From DATAXP01 sp036272935 (GTDB lineage: Bacteria > Planctomycetota > Planctomycetia > Pirellulales > PNKZ01), in assembly GCA_036272935.1 (NCBI GenBank), contig DATAXP010000006.1, forward strand, positions 50,860 through 114,859: 64,000 nucleotides of DNA, read 5' to 3'. This document shows positions 27,599 through 35,945 of the stretch, piece by piece. The stretch's first letter is position 1. Every line of letters begins with the position of its first letter. Made by a program: the position numbers and the translations under genes. The notes below the pieces were generated by a model, which did no database searches, was not told the origin of the DNA, and saw only the letters and a program-made list of their open reading frames with translations.

Positions 27599-30292
27599 TC
27601 AAGTTTCTTCAGGAGCAGAGGATTCGAGTCCCGCGCCGAACCGGTTCTGATACTTCAGATAGATGAACGAGCCCGACAACACCAACAAGCCCAAGATCAG
27701 GAACGCGATGATGCGGTAGATCGGATCGAGCCGGGCCAGGTCGGACAGGAACACCTTGGCGCAGACCACGGCGAACAGTCCCAGAGCAATGTACCGCAGC
27801 CAAGGGATGTTCCTCCAGATGCCGGGCAACAAGCAGCCGATGGCGAACAACGACCAAAGGATCGAAACTCCGCCGACTTGCATGCCGGGGATGAAATGGG
27901 CCAGCACCGTGTTCGTTTCCAGCGAGAGGTACACGAACAGCAGAGCCAATGCCGTGACGCCGGCGAGAATGCCGAAGCTGCGCGAGTCGGTCTCGCCGCT
28001 CAGGAGGCGAGCGCCGCCGGCGAGCAACGCCACGACCACTCCAAAGTCAAGCAGCCGCATGCTGGCTTCGAGCAGCGAGTATTCGCCCAGCGGATCGTAG
28101 GTCCAATCAGTCAAGTGCCAGCTCGCCACGTCGAACAGCAACAGTTTGGCGATCACGATCGCGCCGCAGACGCCGAGCAACTGTACGTAGACCGGTTCGC
28201 GGGTTCGATGATAGCCGCGCAGGATCAAGGCCCCCAACGCAACCCAAAGGATGGTAAGCGCCGGCAGCCGCAACGGAACGAAGAAGTGGCCGAGCGAACG
28301 GCTCACCTCGAGTTGCAGATAGATAAACAGCACCAACAATGCCGCGACGGCGCCGACGCCCATCGCCCACCGCTCGCGCAGCCACGGCGTCATATCATTG
28401 TCGCGGTCGATGGGACCGCCCGCGGTGCGTGACGAGGCGCCGAGCAGCCACACGCCCAAGGCCAACGAGCCGATCGGCGTGCCGAACAGCACCATTCGCT
28501 GTGCCAGCCGCCATAGGTAATCGCCGACGGCTAACGGTTCGTCGGCGGCGCGCGACGCCGGGCCGTACTGCACCGGCAGATCGTAGAACAGCATCCGGCC
28601 GACGACGATGGCGTACAGCAGATACGCCACGTGCCGCAGGAATACGCTGTTCAGCTTGCCGGCGATCCACAACATCACGGCGGCCTGGATCGCCCAGCTC
28701 ACGGTGATCCATTCGCGCGAAATGACCAACGGAATCGTGATGGCCAGGAAAAACGCAGCCAGTCCTATGAAGCAGAACAGCAAATCGCGATCGCGCGCCC
28801 TGCGCAGCAGGAAATACCAGACATGTGCCACATAGAACGCCGCCAAGGCCAGCGTCACGACGGCAACCCACCGGCTATCGTACCGATGATGGACCAGTAC
28901 GTGGCTGATCGCGTAGAACGTCCCGGCGTTGATAAGCAAGGCGAGCGCTTCGAGCAGCGTCGAGGGCTTGCGATTGACCATCTGGAACAAGAACGTCGCC
29001 GATGAAAAGACCACGAAGAACGCTGCCAGGAACGGCATCACCTGCCAGAAATAGCGCGGCTCATAGGCGGTCATCGAACTAAGAAACAGCACGTAGGTGC
29101 AACAAAAGCTCAGGTAGCTCAGCAGCCGCCAGTTCTTCTTGTAGCTGACGCCGAGCACGCCGCAGGCAAGGATCAGCATGTACGTGAACAAGCCGACGAA
29201 ATTGACTTCGCCGGTCGACAGCATCACCGGTGTACCGTAGCCGCCGAGAATGCCGAGTACGGCAATCAGCATCGAGTTGACGCGCACCGCCAGTGCGCCG
29301 CTGAAGACCGTGATCACAATCATCAGCCCAAAGGCCGGTGTCATCGGCAGCAGCTTGTAAAAGTGGTACGCGGCAAACACTGCGAAGTACAACGTCGCGA
29401 TGCCGCCGCCGATCAGCCCTTGCCCCATCACGTGGTACTGCTTGCCGAGCATGCGGATGCCGACCGTGATCATCGCCACGCCGGCCAGGATGGTGATGCC
29501 GACGCGGGCATGCGGACCGATCAGGTCGCGCTCGACCGAGTACTTCACGAAGAAGCCCATCGCCATCACCAGGATCACGATCCCCACGCGCAGCAGCCAT
29601 GTACTGGCGATCGCGTACTCCATCGACACGCCCGTCGGACGGTGCTCGCTGCCGACGACGATCCAGTTCCAAATGCGCGTGACGACTTCCTGCGATGCTT
29701 GCTCGAAGCGGCTGGGTGCGGGTGCCTCGTCGATCTCGGCGTCTGTTGCATGCGCGGCGGAGCGGAGCTGCTGCAACTGGGCGTAACGCTGGGCGACGCT
29801 CGCCGGTTCTGGCTCAGCGACGGCGAACGATTCCGGTTCTGTCGCCGGGACGCCTGTCGCCGGGACGCCTGTCGCCGGGACGCCTGCCGCCGGGACGCCT
29901 GCCGCCGGCTCTTCGATGGCCGATGGTTCCTCGACAACGGCGGCGTCGACGACGGCGGCGTCGACAATCGGCTCGGAAGCGATTGGCTCGGGCGGAGTCG
30001 GCTCGGCAACCGGCTCGATCGCTGGTGGCGGCGGTGTGGGAGTTGGTGCGGGCTCGACGACTCGCGGTTCGACGGCAACTGCGGTTTCGTCGTCGGGTGC
30101 TTCCTCGACGAACACCGCTTCGAGGTGGTCCGTCTGGTCGCGCAACGCTTGCCGCAGCACCGACATTTCGCGAGTCAGCGATCGCGACAAGTCGTCGAGC
30201 CGCCGCGAGACGCTGACCAGCGTACCGACCACCGCGATCGGCAGGCCGAACAGCAACGCGATCGCGATCAATCCGATAAGAAACTCGACCAC
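27599..30292 (-). CDS. DUF2339-family multi-spanning membrane protein
   Basis: An 897-residue integral membrane protein. It has an N-terminal membrane anchor (residues 1-25), a short coiled coil (SVSRRLDDLSRSLTREMSVL), and a Pro/Ala/Val-rich low-complexity linker (about 65-170) containing tandem VPATG units. Then come more than 20 hydrophobic helices, including the family-typical WNWIVVGSEHRPTGVSMEYA entry and repeated VxxxVxILGxGWxxxYRQ-like patterns. GTG start. It forms an operon with the DUF3999 gene. The family is proposed to be an envelope protein of unknown activity. Length is typical for DUF2339. Confidence 0.83.
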   Translation of the reverse strand: MVEFLIGLIAIALLFGLPIAVVGTLVSVSRRLDDLSRSLTREMSVLRQALRDQTDHLEAVFVEEAPDDETAVAVEPRVVEPAPTPTPPPPAIEPVAEPTPPEPIASEPIVDAAVVDAAVVEEPSAIEEPAAGVPAAGVPATGVPATGVPATEPESFAVAEPEPASVAQRYAQLQQLRSAAHATDAEIDEAPAPSRFEQASQEVVTRIWNWIVVGSEHRPTGVSMEYAIASTWLLRVGIVILVMAMGFFVKYSVERDLIGPHARVGITILAGVAMITVGIRMLGKQYHVMGQGLIGGGIATLYFAVFAAYHFYKLLPMTPAFGLMIVITVFSGALAVRVNSMLIAVLGILGGYGTPVMLSTGEVNFVGLFTYMLILACGVLGVSYKKNWRLLSYLSFCCTYVLFLSSMTAYEPRYFWQVMPFLAAFFVVFSSATFLFQMVNRKPSTLLEALALLINAGTFYAISHVLVHHRYDSRWVAVVTLALAAFYVAHVWYFLLRRARDRDLLFCFIGLAAFFLAITIPLVISREWITVSWAIQAAVMLWIAGKLNSVFLRHVAYLLYAIVVGRMLFYDLPVQYGPASRAADEPLAVGDYLWRLAQRMVLFGTPIGSLALGVWLLGASSRTAGGPIDRDNDMTPWLRERWAMGVGAVAALLVLFIYLQLEVSRSLGHFFVPLRLPALTILWVALGALILRGYHRTREPVYVQLLGVCGAIVIAKLLLFDVASWHLTDWTYDPLGEYSLLEASMRLLDFGVVVALLAGGARLLSGETDSRSFGILAGVTALALLFVYLSLETNTVLAHFIPGMQVGGVSILWSLFAIGCLLPGIWRNIPWLRYIALGLFAVVCAKVFLSDLARLDPIYRIIAFLILGLLVLSGSFIYLKYQNRFGAGLESSAPEET
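29841..29909. repeat. 15-bp tandem repeat in the DUF2339 linker
   Basis: Four full copies of a 15-base unit (GTCGCCGGGACGCCT or the GCC variant) plus a partial fifth encode the pentapeptide series VPATG/VPAAG in the low-complexity linker. The unit length is a multiple of three, so copy-number change would lengthen or shorten the linker without a frameshift. A second, 12-base near-repeat encoding VDAAV lies just beside it. Confidence 0.85.
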
Positions 30293-30371
30293 CGGCGCCC
30301 CCGTCGTTGCGATGTCGGCCTCCGCTTTCTTATTCTACGTCACTGGCCCGGCAGTTGGGCTTCGCGATCGA

Positions 30372-30881
30372 ATGAAAACCATACTCACGACCAGACGGCT
30401 GTTGCTCCGAGAAATGACGCTCGGCGATCTCGATTTCATGGCGGCCATGCTCGGCGACCCGGAGGTGATGCGGTACTATCCGAAGCCGTGCACCCGCGAT
30501 GAGGCTGAGGCGTGGATTCGCCGGCAATTTGAGCGGTACCGGCTCGACGGCTTCGGCCGCTGGCTTGCCGCCGCGCGAAACACCGGCGAGCCGGTCGGGC
30601 AAGTCGGCTTGGCGACGCAGATGGTCGCCGGCGTCGAGGAGCGCGAGATCGGCTACATCATCCATCGCGCGTTCTGGCGGCAAGGCTTTGCCACCGAAGC
30701 GGCGCTAGCCGTGCGCGAATACGCGCTTTGCGAACTACGTTCGAGGCGCGTGATCGCGCTGGTACGCCCCGAGAACGCGCCGTCGCAGGGCGTGGCCCGG
30801 CAGCTGGGCATGACGCCGGCTCCTGAGCTGGTGATGCACGCCGACTTAGAACACCTATTGTTTTCCGTCGCCGCGCCATGA
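30372..30881 (+). CDS. GNAT acetyltransferase (RimJ/RimL type)
   Basis: A 169-residue N-acetyltransferase. It starts MKTILTTRRLLLREMTLGDLD, typical of the RimJ/RimL branch. The acetyl-CoA pyrophosphate loop reads WRQGFATEAALA (Q/RxxGxA-like) near residue 105, and ALVRPENAPSQGVARQLGM is the usual motif B/C. It likely acetylates an N-terminal amine of a ribosomal or other protein, or a small amine. An upstream open extension is antisense to DUF2339 and is discarded. Its 3' end overlaps the convergent cold-shock gene by 27 bases. Confidence 0.82.
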   Translation: MKTILTTRRLLLREMTLGDLDFMAAMLGDPEVMRYYPKPCTRDEAEAWIRRQFERYRLDGFGRWLAAARNTGEPVGQVGLATQMVAGVEEREIGYIIHRAFWRQGFATEAALAVREYALCELRSRRVIALVRPENAPSQGVARQLGMTPAPELVMHADLEHLLFSVAAP

Positions 30882-31169
30882 CGGCTTGCGCCGCCGCGCG
30901 CGAGGATGGCGGCGCAGCGGGGCCAATGGCCCGGCCGGGACGATTTGGTCGCTGCGGCAGCGCCGCACCGCGCGGGCGCGTAGCCCCTGGCCGCGACGCT
31001 CCGGGTCATCGTCCAAGTCGTACTCGACCGGTTGCCCCGGCCTCAGCCGATCGAATCCGTCGGCCTCGACCGCCGAGGCGTGGAAATAAACGTCGGGCTC
31101 ATCGGCGCCGGGAGTGATGAATCCAAAGTGCTTCTCCGAGACCAGGCGCTTGATGAATCCAAGAGGCAT
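30855..31169 (-). CDS. Cold-shock-domain protein with Arg-rich tail
   Basis: A 104-residue protein. Residues 1-67 form a cold-shock domain: MPLGFIKRLVSEKHFGFI carries RNP1-like KHFGFI, and DVYFHASAV is RNP2-like. The remaining tail is strongly basic (PRARRRKPSWRGDGKQ), unlike the 67-70 residue CspA proteins. It probably binds single-stranded RNA or DNA. An ATG six codons upstream (31187) is an alternative start. The tail-coding region overlaps the 3' end of the convergent acetyltransferase gene, so the tail might have arisen by read-through into that gene. Confidence 0.72.
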   Translation of the reverse strand: MPLGFIKRLVSEKHFGFITPGADEPDVYFHASAVEADGFDRLRPGQPVEYDLDDDPERRGQGLRARAVRRCRSDQIVPAGPLAPLRRHPRARRRKPSWRGDGKQ

Positions 31170-31206
31170 ACTTTCCTGTGGCGGCATACCGCGCGGTGCG
31201 CGATCG

Positions 31207-31785
31207 CTACCGCTCGGCGATCTTGTGGGGCTCGTAGGGATGGTTGCGCTTTTGCAGCACGCGCGCCTCGATGATCTTATCCGGCTCGACATACGGGTTG
31301 TCGGAGCGCTCGAACTTGTCGACCACGTCCATACCTTGGATGACCTTGCCGAACACTGTGTGTACGCTATCGAGATGGGGCGTGGCACGGAACGTGATGA
31401 AGAACTGCGAGCCGCCGGTGTCGCGCCCTTTGTGGGCCATGCTCAGCGAGCCGCGCTCGTGACGGTGGGCGTTCGACTTGTTGCACTCGCAGGGGATGGT
31501 GTAGCCGGGGCCGCCGCGGCCGGTCCCTTCCGGATCGCCACCCTGGGCCATGAACCCGTCGATCACGCGATGAAATTTCGTCCCATCGTAGAACTTTTTC
31601 TCGACCAGGTTGATGAAGTTAGCGACCGTGTTCGGCGCCTCGTCTTCATACAGCTCGACGACCACGTCCCCCTTGGTGGTCTTCAGCAATACGCGCGGCA
31701 GCGGCTCGGCAGCCTGAACCAGCGCCGTCGCGCTAGCGAACAACATGACCACAGCCCCGAACGCCCGGGCGAGAGAAACTTGCAT
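31207..31785 (-). CDS. Periplasmic cyclophilin-type peptidyl-prolyl isomerase
   Basis: A 192-residue protein with a signal peptide (GAVVMLFASATALVQA) and a cyclophilin domain. Catalytic motifs are visible: FHRVIDGFMAQGGDP, SMAHKGRDTGGSQFFIT and FGKVIQGMDVVDK. It catalyses proline cis/trans isomerisation of exported proteins. The start is fixed by AAAGGAG at 31792-31798; the longer open frame to 31896 runs into the repeat region. It lies between the cold-shock gene and RNase III on the same strand. Likely works with the nearby DegP protease in envelope folding. Confidence 0.9.
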   Translation of the reverse strand: MQVSLARAFGAVVMLFASATALVQAAEPLPRVLLKTTKGDVVVELYEDEAPNTVANFINLVEKKFYDGTKFHRVIDGFMAQGGDPEGTGRGGPGYTIPCECNKSNAHRHERGSLSMAHKGRDTGGSQFFITFRATPHLDSVHTVFGKVIQGMDVVDKFERSDNPYVEPDKIIEARVLQKRNHPYEPHKIAER

Positions 31786-31865
31786 GATTACTCCTTTCAA
31801 AAATGCCCACATCCTCCAGACGACCAGCATAACGGAGCATGCCCGTCGTGGCCAAGAGCGCTGCG

Positions 31866-31945
31866 CGGCCCCGTTATGGCATGGTCTCCCGACCATGCCA
31901 TTTGGCAGTGACGCGGTCGGGAGACCGGCCCCAACGAGGGCCGCT
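31866..31945. repeat. Palindromic repeat, outer stem with two inner hairpins
   Basis: In the gap between the RNase III stop and the cyclophilin start, CGGCCCCGTT pairs with AACGAGGGCCG. Inside, ATGGCATGGTC-tccc-GACCATGCCAT is a perfect 11-base-pair hairpin and CGGTC-ggga-GACCG a second one. GGTCTCCCGACC and GGTCGGGAGACC are also exact reverse complements, allowing an alternative fold. The plan matches 4005-4061 and 24706-24766 although the sequence differs. Confidence 0.7.
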
Positions 31946-32787
31946 CAATCCGATGGAAACGGCGCCGGCTCGCCTTTTAGCTCGTTGAGCGCATTGCAAG
32001 CCGCGCGTTGCTCGGCTTCCTTTTTGTTGCGACCCCAGGCGGCTTGGTAGCGCGTGTGGCCAATCTGTGCCGCCACCTTGAAGCATTTGCTGTGGTCGGG
32101 GCCCTTTTCGTCGAGCAGTTGGTAGGTCGGCGTCGTGCCGTACTGGCGCTGAGCGAGGTGCTGCAGCAACGATTTGAAATTGGCGCCGTGTTCGCCGCCG
32201 GCGGCCAACTCGACCTCGGGGGTGACGTGTGTTTCGATGAATTTCGTGGCCGCGTCGTAACCGCCGTCGAGGTAGATCGCCGCCACCAGCGATTCGAACA
32301 CGTCGGCCAGCAGCGACGGCGGCACGTTAGGGCTGGTGGTCATCCCCTTGCCCAGCACCAGGAACTCCTCGAGCCCGAGCGCTTCGCTCAGCTTTGCGCA
32401 CGTTTGCCGGCTAACGACGATCGACTTGATTCGCGTCAGATCGCCTTCCAGGTAGTTCGGGAATCGCTGGAATAGCAGATCGCACACGACCGCGCCCAGG
32501 ATCGCGTCGCCCAGAAACTCCAGCCGCTCGTTCGACAGCAACCGGTGCTGAGCTCCCGAGGCATGCGTCAGCGCCGAGCGCAGAAATGCCCGGCTGTGAA
32601 AGGTGTAGCCGATCCGCTGCTCGCACTCTTCGATGTGCGGTTCGTACGGCTCGACGATGTTCTGTTCGCAAAGCTCCGCCGCAACGCCTTGCGTGGCTTG
32701 CTCGGTGCGAAGCGATGCCGACTCGGTCGGCGCGGAAGCGTCGGCTGGTCCTTCGGAAGCCTGGTGGTAGTTGCCGGCTTCGGCCAT
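31945..32787 (-). CDS. rnc: Ribonuclease III
   Basis: A 280-residue double-strand-specific endoribonuclease for rRNA and mRNA processing. An unusual roughly 50-residue acidic N-terminal extension precedes the RNase III domain (HIEECEQRIGYTFHSRAFL onward) with the active-site signature NERLEFLGDAILG and the second acidic site LADVFESLVAAIY. A C-terminal dsRNA-binding domain follows (FKSLLQHLAQRQYGTTPTY to KKEAEQRAACNALN). The ATG at 32787 is favoured over 32883 because a good -35/-10 pair lies within the upstream extension. Confidence 0.93.
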   Translation of the reverse strand: MAEAGNYHQASEGPADASAPTESASLRTEQATQGVAAELCEQNIVEPYEPHIEECEQRIGYTFHSRAFLRSALTHASGAQHRLLSNERLEFLGDAILGAVVCDLLFQRFPNYLEGDLTRIKSIVVSRQTCAKLSEALGLEEFLVLGKGMTTSPNVPPSLLADVFESLVAAIYLDGGYDAATKFIETHVTPEVELAAGGEHGANFKSLLQHLAQRQYGTTPTYQLLDEKGPDHSKCFKVAAQIGHTRYQAAWGRNKKEAEQRAACNALNELKGEPAPFPSD

Positions 32788-32842
32788 GCGCTGCGTTCCC
32801 CCGAGAGTACGGGTTCTTGCCTTGGGCGCGGGTGTTACTGTA

Positions 32843-32871
32843 ACCCTAAATACAGGCTGTTCTTTTGTCAA
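32843..32871 (-). promoter_or_regulatory. Candidate sigma70 promoter of rnc
   Basis: On the minus strand TTGACA (complement of 32866-32871) is followed after exactly 17 bases by TAGGGT (32843-32848). The perfect -35 box and optimal spacer are convincing, and the -10 box keeps the most conserved first, second and last bases. Predicted transcription start is near 32836, about 50 bases before the chosen rnc start codon. Confidence 0.5.
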
Positions 32872-33129
32872 ACATCTCACCATGGTTAAGCAGGGGGCGA
32901 CTTACCAAGTTGAAAGGTTTCGCCGCCGCGGAACAGTCGTTGCCGGGCCAAGAAGATGACTGTGCAAGAAGATGCCGGCCGCGGTAACCTCCTCTTGGAA
33001 TCCGAGGCACTCACTCGGGGCGGGCCGCAGCGACGAACCTTGCGGCACCCGCCACGACTCGCTCAGCTTTAAACCGGAACCCGCTCCGTCACCGGACCGA
33101 TTCAACCTTTCTCATTGAGGAGATTCGAG
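32872..33129. other. Intergenic region between divergent rnc and degP
   Basis: The full rnc-degP gap is 342 bases (32788-33129). Apart from the rnc promoter, it holds an upstream open extension of the rnc frame to 32883 with no recognised domain, and the leader of degP with GAGGAGA just before its ATG. The stretch has no long ORF on the + strand, no clear hairpin and no repeat shared with other gaps. The degP promoter was not confidently located. Confidence 0.5.
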
Positions 33130-34701
33130 ATGTTACACCAGTTCGCTCTTTGGAAGCGAAAGGCGGTTGCGGCCGTTGCGATCGCCGCGCTCGTAGGCGG
33201 CGCCGCGATCGTCGCTCCGCACGCCATTCCCGCGCCGCTGGCCTGGGCGCAAGCGCCGACCGACAACACCCGTATGACCGGCCCGGCAAACGTCGAACAG
33301 GCCAACGGCTTGTCGAACGCTTTCCGGCAAGCGGCGAACACGATTCTGCCGACGGTCGTCACGATCGAAACGCACATCAAGCCTCGCGCCGCGCGCAACG
33401 AGAATCCGAAGCGCGTGCCGCGCGAGAACCCGTTCAAGGGCACCCCGTTCGAAGATTTCTTCAACGACGAGAACTCGCCGTTTGGTCCGAATTTCAACGG
33501 CGGCGACCATGCGACGCCGCGCCGCAGTGCCGGCACCGGCTCGGGCGTGATCATCGATCCCTCGGGCGTGATCCTCACGAACAATCACGTGGTCGAAGGG
33601 GCCGACGAAGTTACTGTCCGCCTGGCCGACGGCCGCGAGTTTACAGCCAACGACATCAAGACCGATCCAGAGACCGATCTGGCCGTGGTGCGCATCAAGG
33701 GGGCCGGCACGCTTCCGGCCGCCAAGCTGGGCAACTCCGATGCAATGGAAATCGGCGACTGGGTGATCGCCGTCGGCAATCCGTTCGGGCTCGATCAGAC
33801 TGTCAGCGCCGGTATCATCAGCGGCAAGGGCCGCGATCTGCGGGCCGGTCAACGCACCCGCTACCTGCAAACCGATGCCGCCATCAACCCCGGCAACTCC
33901 GGTGGTCCGCTGGTGAACCTCAAGGGCGAAGTGGTTGGCATCAACACGGCCATCGCCAGCAATAGCGGCGGATACCAGGGCGTGGGCTTCGCCATTCCGG
34001 TGAACCTGGCCAAGTGGGTCACGCAGCAGTTGGTGAGCACCGGCAGCGTCCGCCGCGCCTACCTGGGCGTGGGCATCGAGATGCTCAACAACGAGCTGGC
34101 CGAGAAGTTCGGCGTCGAACGCGGCAAGGGCGTGCTCGTGTCGGAGATCTTCCCCAACTCGCCGGCCATCGCCGCCGGGTTCAAGGAAGGCGACGTGGTC
34201 GTCGAGTTTGCCGGCAAGCCAATCCACAATCCGCGCGACCTGCAAGAGCTGGTCGAGCAGTCGGCCCCCGATTCGAAGCAGAGCGTGAAGGTGTTGCGCG
34301 ACGGCAAGCCCGTAACGCTCACCGTGCACGTCGAGGCACTGCCGCAGAACTTCGGTCGCACGGCGGCGAACAACCGCCGGCGCGACGAAGACTCGAGCAA
34401 GGCCGGCTACCACAACAGCGACCTGGGAATCGAAGTCACCGACGTCACGGCCGAGCAGGCCGAGAAGCTGGGCTTCGCCAACCACAAGGGCGTGGTGGTC
34501 AGCGATGTCGAGTCCGATAGCGTGGCCGCCGAGGCGGGGCTGCGCGAAGGAGCGATGATCCTGAAGGTCGGCAACAAGTCGGTCGAGAACGTCGAGCAGT
34601 TCAAGGCCGCCATGAAGGACCAATCGGTCGACAGCGGCGTGCTGCTGCTGATCCGCACCGAGATGGGCAACCGGTTTGTTGTCCTACGCAAGAGTTCGTA
34701 A
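33130..34701 (+). CDS. degP: Do/DegP (HtrA) family serine protease-chaperone
   Basis: A 523-residue periplasmic HtrA protease. It has a signal peptide (AVAAVAIAALVGGAAIVAP, cleavage near LAWAQA). A trypsin-like domain carries the triad His about 153 (LTNNHVVEG), Asp about 183 (TDLAVVRI) and Ser about 257 (GNSGGPL). Two PDZ domains follow (RRAYLGVGIEM onward and SDLGIEVTDVT onward). It degrades or refolds misfolded envelope proteins. A Gly/Asn-rich LA-loop-like insert sits before the triad (NPFKGTPFEDFFNDENSP). The start is set by GAGGAGA seven bases upstream. A separate PDZ-only protein is encoded at 10603. Confidence 0.94.
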   Translation: MLHQFALWKRKAVAAVAIAALVGGAAIVAPHAIPAPLAWAQAPTDNTRMTGPANVEQANGLSNAFRQAANTILPTVVTIETHIKPRAARNENPKRVPRENPFKGTPFEDFFNDENSPFGPNFNGGDHATPRRSAGTGSGVIIDPSGVILTNNHVVEGADEVTVRLADGREFTANDIKTDPETDLAVVRIKGAGTLPAAKLGNSDAMEIGDWVIAVGNPFGLDQTVSAGIISGKGRDLRAGQRTRYLQTDAAINPGNSGGPLVNLKGEVVGINTAIASNSGGYQGVGFAIPVNLAKWVTQQLVSTGSVRRAYLGVGIEMLNNELAEKFGVERGKGVLVSEIFPNSPAIAAGFKEGDVVVEFAGKPIHNPRDLQELVEQSAPDSKQSVKVLRDGKPVTLTVHVEALPQNFGRTAANNRRRDEDSSKAGYHNSDLGIEVTDVTAEQAEKLGFANHKGVVVSDVESDSVAAEAGLREGAMILKVGNKSVENVEQFKAAMKDQSVDSGVLLLIRTEMGNRFVVLRKSS

Positions 34702-34734
34702 TCCGCCCCCTACCACTTGCGTATGGATTAGGTT

Positions 34735-34787
34735 GGCAGCCCGGACTCGCCGCTCCCCTACGGCGACCCGGGCTGCCGATGTTTTTG
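34735..34787 (+). terminator. Probable intrinsic terminator of degP
   Basis: GGCAGCCCGG pairs with CCGGGCTGCC, with CGCCG/CGGCG as an inner stem, beginning 34 bases after the degP stop. GATGTTTTTGG follows, giving a five-T run on the + strand. The stem is strong and GC-rich. Confidence 0.6.
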
Positions 34788-34813
34788 GGGTGTGCGTTCT
34801 CGCATCGTGTCGG

Positions 34814-34871
34814 GTGGCACTGGCTCTGCCAGTGATCCGGTGGTGGTCGGCACTGGCGAAGCCAGTGGCAC
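34814..34871. repeat. Nested palindrome between degP and HIRAN gene
   Basis: Outer arms GTGGCACTGGC and GCCAGTGGCAC are exact reverse complements. Two internal hairpins, CACTGGC-tct-GCCAGTG and CACTGGC-gaa-GCCAGTG, reuse parts of the same arms. This gap (34702-35006) contains nothing else recognisable apart from the degP terminator and the ribosome site of the next gene. Confidence 0.65.
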
Positions 34872-35006
34872 ACACGCGGCCGTTTTTCGCTTTTTCCCCC
34901 GCCAATTCGACGATGACACGGGGTTTCCCGATCCGTACAATCTCCGCCCCCCCGTATAGCCGCTGACCAATCGTCAGCGCGGCGGATGAATTCCAGGGAT
35001 GATGCG

Positions 35007-35567
35007 ATGCAAACGATCAACGACGTGTCGAAGGTAACCGGCGCCATCGTCACCACGGCCACCAACGCGCTCAGCGACGTCAATCGCTCCGCACGCGTCG
35101 GCAACCTGGTGGAAGTGCCGACGATCAAGCTCCCACCGCGTCTGCCGATGCCGTTGCCGACCGACAAATGGCACGGCTGCGGTCACTTTCATCAGCGCGT
35201 CGCCGGCGTCACTTTCAAGGGCCGGCAAGCCGTCATCAAAACGTGTACTCAAGGCGAACGCCTTTGGGCATTCCACGACCCCGAGAACAAGCACAGCAAC
35301 CATGCGATCGTCCTCTCGCGCCAAAACGGCCAGCAAATCGGCCACGTCCCCGATGACACCGCGGCCGATATTCTGCGAGACGCTAACGACGGCAAACGCT
35401 TTCTGTTTGTGATCGCCGAAATCACCGGCGGCGGCTGGTTCAAGCGCTACGGCTGCAACTTCGTCGCAGTCACCTTCGCCAAAACAGTCACCGACGACCG
35501 GGCATGCCGATACTTGCAATCCCTCGTCGCCGGCGGCTTGTTTCAACGCGTCATGCCTTGGGTGTGA
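35007..35567 (+). CDS. HIRAN-domain protein
   Basis: A 186-residue protein. The C-terminal two thirds (from FHQRVAGVTFKGRQAVIK to VIAEITGGG) match the HIRAN domain, an OB-like fold that recognises 3' DNA ends in HLTF/Rad5 helicases. The core landmarks are LWAFHDPENKHSNHAIVL and QIGHVPDDTAADIL. The N-terminal part (residues 1-55) is variable and predicted helical then Pro-rich. No helicase or nuclease gene is adjacent, so its role is unknown; DNA damage recognition is a family-based guess. The ATG at 35007 follows AGGGA; an ATG seven codons earlier (34986) is possible. Confidence 0.72.
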   Translation: MQTINDVSKVTGAIVTTATNALSDVNRSARVGNLVEVPTIKLPPRLPMPLPTDKWHGCGHFHQRVAGVTFKGRQAVIKTCTQGERLWAFHDPENKHSNHAIVLSRQNGQQIGHVPDDTAADILRDANDGKRFLFVIAEITGGGWFKRYGCNFVAVTFAKTVTDDRACRYLQSLVAGGLFQRVMPWV

Positions 35568-35620
35568 CCGTCGATCTCGTGCTAGAGCGCATCGAAGAAC
35601 GGTCGCATTCACGAGATCAC

Positions 35621-35655
35621 AGCCCCGAGCGCCAGCGAGGGGTCTTGTGCGTACC
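35621..35655 (+). repeat. REP-like palindrome, distant copy of the RAYT-linked repeat
   Basis: A 35-base unit beginning AGCCCCGAGCGCCAGCGAGG and continuing GGTCTTGTGCGTACC. It matches 63911-63945 next to the transposase at about 32 of 35 positions. A shorter inverted partner (AACCCCTCGCTCGCCGG) lies near 35690. It sits in the 378-base gap after the HIRAN gene. Confidence 0.7.
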
Positions 35656-35732
35656 ACGCGATTTCGTGCGATACGCCGTTCAACCAAATAACCCCTCGCT
35701 CGCCGGCGATATGCAAGCGCAAGCGGAATAGC

Positions 35733-35912
35733 ACCGCAGAGAGCGCAGAGGACGCAGAGTGATCGCAGAGCAAATGTGGCCCCCGACCGATTCGGCAAGA
35801 CCACGGATCACACGGATAGCACTGATAGAAACGACCGTCGGCATCCGTGATATCCGTGTCATCCGTGGTTGTCTTGATCAAATCCCTCCGCGTCCTCTGC
35901 GCCCTCTGCGGT
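35733..35912. repeat. Nested long inverted repeat
   Basis: The outer arms (35733-35759 and 35886-35912) are 27 bases and match as reverse complements with two mismatches. They are built from CGCAGAG words. The inner arms (35799-35826 and 35843-35870) are 28 bases with four mismatches, built from CACGGAT words. About 60 bases of unrelated sequence lie between the arms. Together with the REP copy at 35621 this fills the gap 35568-35945; no gene was seen there. Confidence 0.75.
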
Positions 35913-35945
35913 TCAATGCCTGACGGCCCAATCGACGGCGACGTT

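Noticed and set aside
32788..32883. RNase III starting at 32883 with 32 more residues
   Set aside because: A good TTGACA-N17-TAGGGT promoter lies within that extension, so transcription would begin after the proposed start.
33030..33075. Sigma-E-like promoter for degP (GAACCTT-N16)
   Set aside because: The -35-like word exists but the expected -10 element does not match well enough to report.
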